Of a stretch of DNA of 64,000 nucleotides, positions 57,103 through 64,000 are shown piece by piece. Under the pieces are notes generated by a model. The model searched no databases. It saw only the letters and a list, made by a program, of their open reading frames with translations, and was not told the DNA's origin. The stretch comes from Miltoncostaea sp963770865. Its GTDB lineage: Bacteria > Actinomycetota > Thermoleophilia > Miltoncostaeales > Miltoncostaeaceae. The position numbers and the translations under genes are program-made. Every line of letters starts with the position of its first letter. The first letter of the stretch is position 1. Location of the stretch: positions 248,001 to 312,000 of the forward strand of contig CAVYRD010000012.1 in NCBI GenBank assembly GCA_963770865.1, written 5' to 3'.

Positions 57103-57375
57103 ATGATGTACGGCTACGGGGACCACGACATGGGCGCCGGCGCCTGGATCGGGATGGGGATCGGCCTGATCCTCCTCACCGCGCTCGTCGTGCTGGTGGT
57201 CCTGATGCTCACCCGCGACGGGACCACGCCGGTGGGCGCGACCGCCGCGCCGCCCCGCGAGACGGCCGAGGAGCTGCTGCGGCGGCGGCTCGCCGAGGGC
57301 GCGATCACGCCCGACGAGTACCGCGCCCGCCTGGCGGCGCTGCGCGGCGAGGGGGGTCCGCCGGGAGTGCCGTAG
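57103..57375 (+). CDS. SHOCT domain small membrane protein
   Basis: A 90-residue protein: a Tyr/Gly/His-rich start (MMYGYGDHDMGAG), one membrane helix (IGLILLTALVVLVVLMLT) and a C-terminal short helical SHOCT motif (AEELLRRRLAEGAITPDEYR). Proteins of this type are often found next to metal exporters and copper genes, as here beside the CDF transporter. AGGAGG-like sequence lies upstream of the ATG. Function unknown. Confidence 0.85.
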   Translation: MMYGYGDHDMGAGAWIGMGIGLILLTALVVLVVLMLTRDGTTPVGATAAPPRETAEELLRRRLAEGAITPDEYRARLAALRGEGGPPGVP

Positions 57376-57534
57376 GCAGGTGCGCGCCCGGCCGTACCGA
57401 ACTCCTGTGACGTCGTGAAACCCCGGCTCGCCGGGCCCGGCTGCTCAAGTCGGACCGCGCTACAGTCGAATGCGACACAGAGACGACTGACGGCGCGGCG
57501 GGGCCGCGCACGCCCCCCAGGAGGGGGAACGAAA

Positions 57535-57765
57535 ATGATCTACGAGGTGAACGGGCGGCCCGAGGCCGCCGATTCGGGCTGCGTGGCCCATCTGAGCGCG
57601 GGCGGCTGGGGGCACTACCACCGCCCCGAGTGCGCGTTCGCGCCGCATCGCGGTGAGCCGGGCGTGCGCCACGTCGTGCACGGGCCGTGGCGCTACCTGT
57701 CGGCCCACTGGCAGCCGTGCCCGATCTGCACGCCCCCCGTCGTGGAGCTCAGCGCCGCGGCGTAG
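57535..57765 (+). CDS. small Cys/His-rich protein of unknown function
   Basis: Encodes 76 residues with four cysteines and at least seven histidines: DSGCVAHLSAGGWGHYHRPE, CAFAPHRG and ending WQPCPICTPPVVEL. The CPIC pair and the spaced His/Cys residues suggest metal binding, perhaps a zinc ribbon. AGGAGG about 11 bases before ATG 57535 is a strong ribosome site. It stands alone, with a 160-bp upstream gap that is AT-richer near 57460-57490. No family recognised. Confidence 0.65.
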   Translation: MIYEVNGRPEAADSGCVAHLSAGGWGHYHRPECAFAPHRGEPGVRHVVHGPWRYLSAHWQPCPICTPPVVELSAAA

Positions 57766-57850
57766 GCGGACCTCCCGGGGAGGGGCCCCGTCCTCGACGC
57801 CTCCGCTACGGTGGAAAGCGGATGCGGGCGACGACGGAGGGGATGCACAG

Positions 57851-58588
57851 GTGGACGTGACCGAGGCCACATTCGGCGCCGACGTGATCGAGCGCTCGCG
57901 GGAGATCCCCGTGGTGGTCAACTTCTGGGCGGCGTGGTGCGGCCCGTGCCGCCAGCTCACGCCGGTCCTCGAGGCCGCCGTCGAGCGGCGCGCCGGGTCG
58001 GTGCTGCTGGCGAAGGTCAACATCGACGCGAACCCCGCGCTCGCCCAGGAGTACCGGGTGATGAGCATCCCGTTCGTGAAGGGCTTCCGCGACGGCGAGA
58101 CGGTCGCCGAGTTCGTGGGCCTGCAGCCGCCCGCCGCCATCGAGACCTTCCTCGACACGCTGGTCCCGTCGGAGGCCGAGCGCCTCGTGGCCGAGGGCGA
58201 CGAGGAGTCGCTGCGGGAGGCCGTGGCGGTCGATCCGGCGCACGTCGGGGCGCGCGTGGCGCTCGGGCGGCTGCTGATGGAGGACGGCCGCGGCGAGGAG
58301 GCGCTCGCGCTGCTCGAGCCGGTCGCCTTCGACCAGCGCGCCCAGGCCCTGCTCGCGCGCGCCCGCCTGTACGCGGTCGACCAGCCCGACGTCGCCGCCG
58401 GCCTGACGGCGCTCGACCGCGGCGACACCGAGCAGGGCCTCGCCCACCTCGTGGACGCGGTCCGGGTGGCCGGGCCCGAGCTGCGCGAGGACCTGCGCGC
58501 GACGCTGCTCGGCGTCTTCGCCCAGCTCGGCGAGCACCACCCGCTCGCCACCCGGTTCCGCCGCCGCCTGGCCCAGGCCCTCTACTGA
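57851..58588 (+). CDS. thioredoxin-domain co-chaperone (CnoX/YbbN-like)
   Basis: A 245-residue protein. The N-terminal thioredoxin fold has VVVNFWAAWCGPCRQLTPVL with an intact CGPC active site, then VMSIPFVKGFRDGETVAEFV. The C-terminal half has helical TPR-like repeats (ARVALGRLLMEDGRGEEALA). This is the layout of CnoX/YbbN, which protects proteins during oxidative stress and hands them to chaperones. Many YbbN proteins lack one active-site Cys; here both are present. GTG at 57851 fits the fold start. Confidence 0.88.
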   Translation: MDVTEATFGADVIERSREIPVVVNFWAAWCGPCRQLTPVLEAAVERRAGSVLLAKVNIDANPALAQEYRVMSIPFVKGFRDGETVAEFVGLQPPAAIETFLDTLVPSEAERLVAEGDEESLREAVAVDPAHVGARVALGRLLMEDGRGEEALALLEPVAFDQRAQALLARARLYAVDQPDVAAGLTALDRGDTEQGLAHLVDAVRVAGPELREDLRATLLGVFAQLGEHHPLATRFRRRLAQALY

Positions 58589-58730
58589 GCAGGGCTTCAC
58601 CCCTCCGGCCAAGCCGGAGACGCAGGACCTCTTCACCGGCCTCGCGGGCCCGGCGTACTCGCGCCGGGCCGCGCTGCTCTCGCTCGGGCAGGAGCCGCGC
58701 TGGCACGACTTCCTGGTCGATCGCCTGGAC

Positions 58731-59318
58731 GTGGGCCCGGACGCGCACGTGCTCGACGTCGCCACCGGCACCGGCGCGGTGGCCGAGCGCCTGGTGCGGC
58801 GGTTCGGCTGCCGCGTGACCGGCATCGACCAGAGCGCCGACATGCTCGCCGCGGCCCGCGAGCGGCTGGCCGGGGGCGGCCTGGCGGATCGCGTCACCCT
58901 GCTGCGGGGCGAGGCCGAGAACCTGCCGTTCCCGGACGCGACCTTCGACGCGCTCACCGTCACCTACCTGCTGCGCTACGTCGACGACCCCGCCGCCGTC
59001 CTGCGCGAGCTGGCCCGCGTCGTGCGCCCCGGCGGCGTCGTCGCGAGCCTGGAGTTCGGCGTGCCGCCCCGCGCCCTGCCGCGCGCGGCCTGGCGCCTCT
59101 ACACCGGCGTGGTGCTGCCGGCGCGCGGGATCGCCGTCGGCGGGCGGGCGTGGTGGCGCGCCGGGCGCTTCCTGCACCGCAGCATCCCCGACCTCTACCG
59201 GCGCCATCCGCTGCCCGCGCTGCTCGACCTGCACCGCGCCGCCGGGCTCGGGGACGTCCGCGTGCGCCGCCTGTCGTTCGGCGGCGGCGTCGTCATCTGG
59301 GGCGTGCGGGCCGGCTGA
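58731..59318 (+). CDS. class I SAM-dependent methyltransferase (UbiE/MenG-like), start uncertain
   Basis: Methyltransferase with motif I LDVATGTGAVAERLVRRFG, the acidic VTGIDQSADML, and NLPFPDATFDALTVTYLLRY. The pattern resembles UbiE/MenG quinone methyltransferases. Coding-like sequence continues upstream in frame (TQDLFTGLAGPAYSRRAALL, EPRWHDFLVDRLDV) back to the preceding stop at about 58588, but no usual start codon exists there. Either a rare start or a lost base is likely, and the real protein is about 240 residues. It probably belongs with cnoX upstream. Confidence 0.82.
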   Translation: MGPDAHVLDVATGTGAVAERLVRRFGCRVTGIDQSADMLAAARERLAGGGLADRVTLLRGEAENLPFPDATFDALTVTYLLRYVDDPAAVLRELARVVRPGGVVASLEFGVPPRALPRAAWRLYTGVVLPARGIAVGGRAWWRAGRFLHRSIPDLYRRHPLPALLDLHRAAGLGDVRVRRLSFGGGVVIWGVRAG

Positions 59319-59339
59319 CCGCGCTACCGTCGGGCGACC

Positions 59340-59994
59340 ATGCTGTGCGAACCGGCCCCGTCGCTCACCGACCTGGCCCTCGGCCTGGTGGTCGTGGCCC
59401 TGGCGATCCGCCTCGGGCGCCGGCGGGAGGTCCACCCCCACTGGCGGCGCACCTTCTGGTGGGCCGGCGCGGCCGCGCTGGCGGGGGCGGTCCACCACGG
59501 GTTCGTGACCTGTTCGGAGCGCTGGAGCGGGGTGAGCTGGGGCCTCATCAGCACGATGGTCGTGATCACGGTCTCCTACCTGCTGGCGGCCTCGGTCCAC
59601 GAGGTCCTCGGCCCGGGGAAGGCGCGCGTGTTCTGGGTGCTGCGCACGGCGAGCCTCGCGGCGTACGCGGCCCTCGCGCTGGCCGGGCACGCCGGCATCC
59701 AGAGCATCCTGCTCTGCGAGGGCGTCACGATGCTGGCCGTCCTCGCGCTGTGGGGCCTGGCCGCGCGGCGACGGCAACCTCTGGCCGGGCCGGTGATCCT
59801 GGCCGTCGCGGCCAGCGCCGCCGCGGCGGCCGCCCGGGCCGCCCCCGCCGGCGCGACCGGCGTCGGTCGGGCTCGACCCGACCTCGCTCTACCACCTGCT
59901 CCAGATCCCGGGGATGGTTCTGCTCTTCGCCGCGGTCACCGGGGCGCTGACCCTCACGGGCTCCTCGCGCCAGGTGTCGCTTCCCCACTCCTGA
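59340..59994 (+). CDS. multi-pass membrane protein of unknown function (one frame break)
   Basis: About 218 residues with six to seven hydrophobic helices (LTDLALGLVVVALAIRLG, FWWAGAAALAGAVHHGFVT, STMVVITVSYLLAASVHEVL and others). The His in AGAVHHGF and nearby charged residues are conserved-looking. After a frame break near 59865 the protein continues LYHLLQIPGMVLLFAAVTGA to the stop at 59994. It may belong to a membrane family with hydrolase-like His residues, but I cannot name it with confidence. Confidence 0.6.
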
Positions 59995-60065
59995 CGGTCG
60001 CGGGGCTCAGGATCGCGGCCCCGACGCCGATGGTGGGGGCGAAATCGGCGCGACGAAGGAGCCTG

Positions 60066-61800
60066 ATGGCGCAGGAAGCAGCCGGCGCAGCGGTCGCGGC
60101 ACCGCCCCGCCGGGCCTTGGCGACGTGCTCATCGAGATGGGCGCGATCACGCGCACCATGCTCGAGGGCGCGCTCCAGCGGCAGCGCGAGGAGGGCGGCC
60201 GGCTCGGCGAGATCCTCGTCGCGAACGGCAACATCAGCCCCGAGGTCATGGGCGACGGCCTCGCCCGGCGCCTCGGCGTGCCGCGCGCGCGACTGCAGGG
60301 CGGCGTGGACCCGGCGATCCTCGACCTGCTCGACGAGCGCAGCCGCCGCCGCTACAACGTGGTGCCGATGGCGGTGGACGCCAACGGGGCGCTCATGCTC
60401 GCCATGGCGGACCCCACCGACGTCCTCACCCTCGACGACCTGCGCATGCTGGTCGGCCGCGACGTGCGCCCGGCGCTGGCGCTCGAGGGCGAGATCGAGG
60501 CCTACCTCAACGCGGGCAACGTCCACCAGGACAACTTCCTCTCCGGCCTCGTGCGCGAGGCCGGCCCGAGCCTGCACCCGACCGCGACGCCGAGCTCGAC
60601 GTCGGCGACCTGACGTCGTTCTCCGGCGAGACCGCCCCCGTCGTGCGGATGGTCGGCTCGGTGGTGTCGCGCGCCGTCGAGGAGGGCGCCTCCGACATCC
60701 ACCTCGAGCCCCAGTCCGACGAGATGCTGGTGCGCTACCGCATCGACGGCGTGCTGCGCACCGTCGCCGCCATCCCCGGCGGCCTCTCGCGCGAGGTCGT
60801 CAGCCGCATCAAGGTGATGGGCGAGATGGACATCGCCGAGCGCCGCGTGCCGCAGGACGGCCGCGTCAGCGTCACGGCCGCCGGCCACCGCCTCGACCTG
60901 CGCGTGGTGACCGTCCCGACGGTGCACGGCGAGGGCATCGTCATCCGCATCCTCGACACGTCCAACGCGATGCGGAAGCTGTCGGAGCTGGGCTTCAGCG
61001 GCGACACGCTCGAGCGCTTCACCTCCTGCTACCGGCGCCCCTACGGCGCGGTGCTGGTCAGCGGCCCGACCGGCTCCGGCAAGTCCACGACCCTCTACGG
61101 GGCCCTGCACTCGCTGAACACCGGCGACCGCAAGATCATCACGGTCGAGGACCCGGTCGAGTACCGCCTCGCCGGCATCAACCAGGTGCAGGTCAACCAG
61201 AAGGCGGGCCTCACGTTCGCCACCGGCCTGCGCGCCCTGCTGCGCAGCGACCCCGACGTGCTGATGGTCGGCGAGGTCCGCGACGGCGAGACGGCCCAGA
61301 TCATGATGCAGGCCGCCCTCACCGGCCACCTCGTGATGGCCACCATCCACACCAACGACGCGGCCAGCGCCCTCACCCGGCTCACCGAGATGGGCGTGGA
61401 GCCGTTCCTGTCGGCCAGCGGCGTCCTCGGCGTGCTGGCCCAGCGCCTCGCGCGGCGCCTGTGCATGGAGTGCCGTCGCCAGGTGAAGGTGCCCGCCGCC
61501 ATGCTGCGCGAGTTCGCCGGCACGGCGACCCTGCCCGAGGGCGTGACCGACCCGGCCATCATCTACCAGTCGGTGGGCTGCTCGGCCTGCCGCCAGACCG
61601 GCTACAAGGGCCGCCTCGGCATCTACGAGATGCTGACGATGAGCGAGGAGATCGAGCGGCTCACCGCCGCCTCGGCCCCGTCGTCGGAGATCCGCCGCCA
61701 GGCCCGCCGCGAGGGCATGCGCACGATGCGCGAGGACGGCGTCCTCAAGGTCCTCTCCGGCGAGACCACCCTGAACGAGCTCGCCCGCACGGTCGCCTGA
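60066..61800 (+). CDS. type IV pilus/type II secretion assembly ATPase (PilB/GspE; two frame breaks)
   Basis: Hexameric ATPase that powers pilus or pseudopilus assembly. The N-terminal domain (MGAITRTMLEGALQRQREEG, RLGEILVANGNISPEVMGDG) lies in a second frame after a break near 60100. The catalytic part starts after a break near 60580 and has VVSRAVEEGASDIHLEPQSD, Walker A LVSGPTGSGKSTTLYGALHS and Walker B DPDVLMVGEVRDGETAQIM. A His box and a zinc tetracysteine, LCMECRRQVKV plus GCSACRQTGYKGRLGIYEM, complete it. About 578 residues. No other pilus genes are in view. Confidence 0.93.
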
Positions 61801-61837
61801 GGGCGGCGCCGCGGGACGCACGTCGCGCGCCGCGCGG

Positions 61838-61900
61838 GGGCGCGGACCACCCCCCGTCCGGGGGAGGGGCGACCCTCCCCGCGGGGGGTGGTCCGCGCCC
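61838..61900 (+). terminator. large near-perfect hairpin after the pilus ATPase gene
   Basis: A 19-bp outer stem (61838-61856 with 61882-61900; arm GGGCGCGGACCACCCCCCG) encloses an inner stem GGGGAGGG/CCCTCCCC with loop GCGA. It starts 38 bases after the ATPase stop and ends 69 bases before the next small gene. There is no T run. It probably acts as a terminator or RNA-stabilising structure. Confidence 0.65.
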
Positions 61901-61968
61901 GCGCTGCTCCTACCTGCCGGATGCGGATGGCACGAGGCCGTCCCGGCGCCGGACGGAAGGGGTGGGGG

Positions 61969-62181
61969 ATGCACACGGTTCTCGACATCGACGCGTGGGA
62001 GCGCGAGATCGCCGCTGCGGAGTCCGTCGCCGTCCGCGCCGCGGTGCGCGAGGCGCTGGAGTCGGGCGCCGGGGGCGCGTCGGCCCTCGCCGAGGTGCGC
62101 CGCCGCCTGGCGCGGCTCACGCCAGCGCAACGCGCCCTGGTCGTGGACGGGGTCGGCCTGAGCCCGGAGCCGCATCGGTAG
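61969..62181 (+). CDS. small helical protein of unknown function
   Basis: Encodes 70 residues beginning MHTVLDIDAWEREIAAAESV, almost entirely helical with many Ala, Arg and Glu. GGGGTGGGGG precedes the ATG. It overlaps the probable 3' end of an opposite-strand gene. No motif or family recognised, and it could be spurious. Confidence 0.45.
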   Translation: MHTVLDIDAWEREIAAAESVAVRAAVREALESGAGGASALAEVRRRLARLTPAQRALVVDGVGLSPEPHR

Positions 62182-62505
62182 CGGCCTCCGGCCGCGCGCC
62201 CCCGCGCCGCGGCCACAGCTCGGGCGCCAGCTCGCCGGCGGCGGCTGGCGGTAGCAGGGGATGTCGAGGATGTGGCGGCCCACCAGGACGAGGTAGCGGT
62301 CGGCGGTGTGCACGTCCATCACCGAGCCCGACCGCCGCGCCGAGCGCAGGCGCCGTTCCGCCGACTCGGGGTCGATGGCGTACCGCTCCCCCGCCCGGCG
62401 CGCGAGCTCGCCCAGCGACAGGCCCCGGCGGGCCATCTCCCGGTCGATGACCTCCATCACCTCGGCGCTCCAGACCCACCGCCGCCCATCCGCCGCCGTC
62501 CTCAT
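62117..62505 (-). CDS. small DNA-binding-like protein (frame break; end uncertain)
   Basis: The first 90 residues read convincingly: MRTAADGRRWVWSAEVMEVI, DREMARRGLSLGELARRAGE (helix-turn-helix-like), RYAIDPESAERRLRSARRSG and TADRYLVLVGRHILDIPCYR. Beyond about 62240 the frame is lost; ELAPELWPRRGGARPEAATD in another frame leads to a stop at 62117, overlapping the plus-strand small gene. The family resembles short actinobacterial regulators with a repeat-like helix-turn-helix, but I cannot name it. Confidence 0.5.
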
Positions 62506-62533
62506 CGCGCGCCCCACATGACCTCCCTGTCGT

Positions 62534-62571
62534 GTCATACGGGCGGGCCCGCACGGGCCCGCCCGTATGAC
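62534..62571 (-). terminator. perfect 17-bp hairpin after the helicase-nuclease gene
   Basis: GTCATACGGGCGGGCCC at 62534-62550 pairs perfectly with 62555-62571 across a four-base loop. One arm reaches the stop codon of the helicase-nuclease gene transcribed leftward. No clear T run follows. It probably marks the end of that transcript. Confidence 0.65.
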
Positions 62572-64000
62572 TACTCGGGGGAGGCCCCCTGCTTCCCGGC
62601 GCTCGCGATCTGTGTCATCGCCCAGTCCGCGAGAACCGCCGGGTCGCCCGGCGACTCCTCGACCCCGGCGCGCAGGAAGACGTAGGTGATGCGCTCCACC
62701 GGCATCCCGGTCGCCTCCGTCAGCCCGGCGGCGTAGAGCCCGGCCTGGAGCCGGTAGGACGTCAGGCGCTCCGCGACGCCGGCCGCCGGCACGTCGTCGG
62801 TCTTCCAGTCGATGATCTCCAGGCCGCCCTCCGCCGGCACCACCAGGTCGATGAAGCCCTCCACCACCGCGTCGCCCCGCGCGAGCGCGAAGGGCACCTC
62901 TCGCAGCGCCCCGGCCGCCACGCGGGCGCGGCCTGCGGCCTCGGAGCCGAGGGCCGCGGCCACGAGCGCGGCGACCTCGTCCGCCCGGTCGGGGACGGCC
63001 TCGGCGACGGCCTGGGCGGCGGCCACCGCGGCGATCTCGTGCGCCGTCGCGGCGAGGGGCAGGCTCTGGACGGCGGCATGCACCGCCCGGCCGACGCGGC
63101 TGCCGCCGCGCCCACGGCTCCACGGCTCGTCCGACTCGGCCCGGCGCTCGCCGGCGCCCTCCGCCTCCTCGGCCGCCGCGGCCATCGCGGTGGCGCTGGT
63201 GTACCGGACGCGTCGCGCGCCCTCCGCCAGGGTCGTCCGCGCGGCGGCGTGCCCGACCGGCGACTCCGGCAGGTCCACCGCGAGGCCCGCAAGGGGGCGG
63301 CGCCCGCGGCGGCGGGAACGTCCGGCGGCTCCCAGCGCTCCGCGTACTCCCGCGCGCCCTCCTCGATGAGGCGCGACGCGCCGCTGCCCTGGCCGTACTT
63401 CTCCGAGTGCCGCAGCGACACGATCAGGTGGTCGCGCGCCCGCGTGACGGCGACGTAGAGCAGGCGGGCGGCCTCGGCGTCGCGGTGCAGGGTTTCGCGG
63501 GCGCCGACCGCGGCCACGTCACCCAGCTCGAGCTTCCCGCTGTTCTTCGTACCGACCACCGCCACCAGCCGGCCCTCGTGCTCGGAGACCACCGGCGGGG
63601 TCGCGTACTGCGGCTTGGTGCCGATGCCCGCGACGATGACGACCGGGAACTCGAGGCCCTTCGCGGCGTGGACCGTCAGCACCCGCACCGCGTCCTCGTC
63701 GTCGTCGAGGCTGGAGCCGTCACGGTCGAGAACGGGGCCGCCGGTGCGCTCCTCCAGCCACTCGACGAAGGCGCGCATGCTGCGCGGCCGGTCGGCCTCG
63801 AAGGCTCGGGCCTGCTCCACCACGAAGCGCGCGCGGCGGTAGGCGTCGCGCGTGCCCTGGTGGACCATCCCCACCTCCACCAGCCGCATGTCGGCCACGA
63901 CGCGCTCGACGAGCGCCGCGAGGGGCCGGTCGTGGCGGGCGCGGTGGTGGTCGCGCAGCCGCCGGAGCCCCCCGGGCACCGGGCCGGGCCCGTCGAGGTC
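62571..64000 (-). CDS. UvrD/AddA-type helicase-nuclease, C-terminal part (5' end outside window; one frame break)
   Basis: The 3' two-fifths of a recombination or repair helicase. Visible are motif V, VRVLTVHAAKGLEFPVVIVA, and motif VI, ARLLYVAVTRARDHLIVSLR. After a frame break near 63290 comes a C-terminal PD-(D/E)XK nuclease, with VVEGFIDLVVPAEGGLEIID and DWKTDD (catalytic Asp and Lys) then TSYRLQAGLYAAGL. This arrangement fits AddA or a RecB-like protein in double-strand break repair. The N-terminal helicase motifs lie beyond the right edge. Confidence 0.9.

Noticed and set aside
60502..63123. An 873-residue minus-strand open frame across the pilus ATPase region
   Set aside because: Only a short stretch near 62250-62505 resembles a protein; the remainder is antisense to the well-supported ATPase.

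Overview
The window is a very GC-rich piece of bacterial chromosome. Dense opposite-strand runs of genes, many GTG starts, four-base start/stop overlaps, HemQ-type haem synthesis and an actinobacterial-style PHO box point to an actinobacterium, possibly Thermoleophilia-like (an inference from gene content; no rRNA is present). At least a dozen genes carry one or more single-base frame breaks inside otherwise intact proteins. Some breaks cancel each other within a few dozen codons. That pattern suggests an uncorrected assembly more than true gene decay, so broken genes are reported as single loci with the break positions.

Region by region. 1-9.4 kb (minus): an almost complete purine operon in the order purD-purB-purC-purS-purQ-purL-purF-purM-purN. 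Most neighbours overlap by four bases (purM-purN by eight; purF-purM are 4 bp apart). The tight packing is broken only between purB and purC by a palindromic repeat element. 9.5-13.6 kb: a small membrane protein, a beta-carbonic anhydrase, an HD-GYP protein and a large ECF sigma factor with fused zinc-finger, membrane and proline-rich domains. 13.6-17.7 kb (minus): rpsF-ssb-rplI-dnaB-purA, with rpsR missing from its usual place. 17.8-25.1 kb: a phosphoesterase, two tandem MerR-type regulators, a DedA protein and an FAD disulfide reductase. A second copy of the purB-purC element sits at 25.1 kb. 25.3-37.8 kb: a PQQ-type sugar dehydrogenase, HemQ, an ABC exporter, OsmC, a zinc alcohol dehydrogenase with a eukaryote-like UDP-sugar pyrophosphorylase, an M23 peptidase, IspH, and a four-gene run ending in a YdeI-like protein.

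37.8-38.4 kb is gene-free. It holds 31-bp tandem repeats and then two facing copies of a multi-hairpin sequence in which the stems vary but pairing is kept. 38.4-40.2 kb: an O-acetylhomoserine sulfhydrylase and a CoA-binding protein. 40.2-44.5 kb: pstSCAB preceded by four 11-bp PHO-box repeats.

44.5-50.8 kb (minus): a probable biuret (and perhaps triuret) nitrogen-scavenging cluster: permease, BiuH-like paralog, GntR regulator, alpha/beta hydrolase, a close match to biuret hydrolase, and an amidase. TTGTATACAA palindromes lie before two of its transcription units. 51-64 kb: aconitase, EttA, an ArsR regulator with a CDF metal exporter and a clear operator, CnoX-like thioredoxin, a methyltransferase, a PilB/GspE ATPase, and the 3' part of an AddA/UvrD-type helicase-nuclease running off the right edge.
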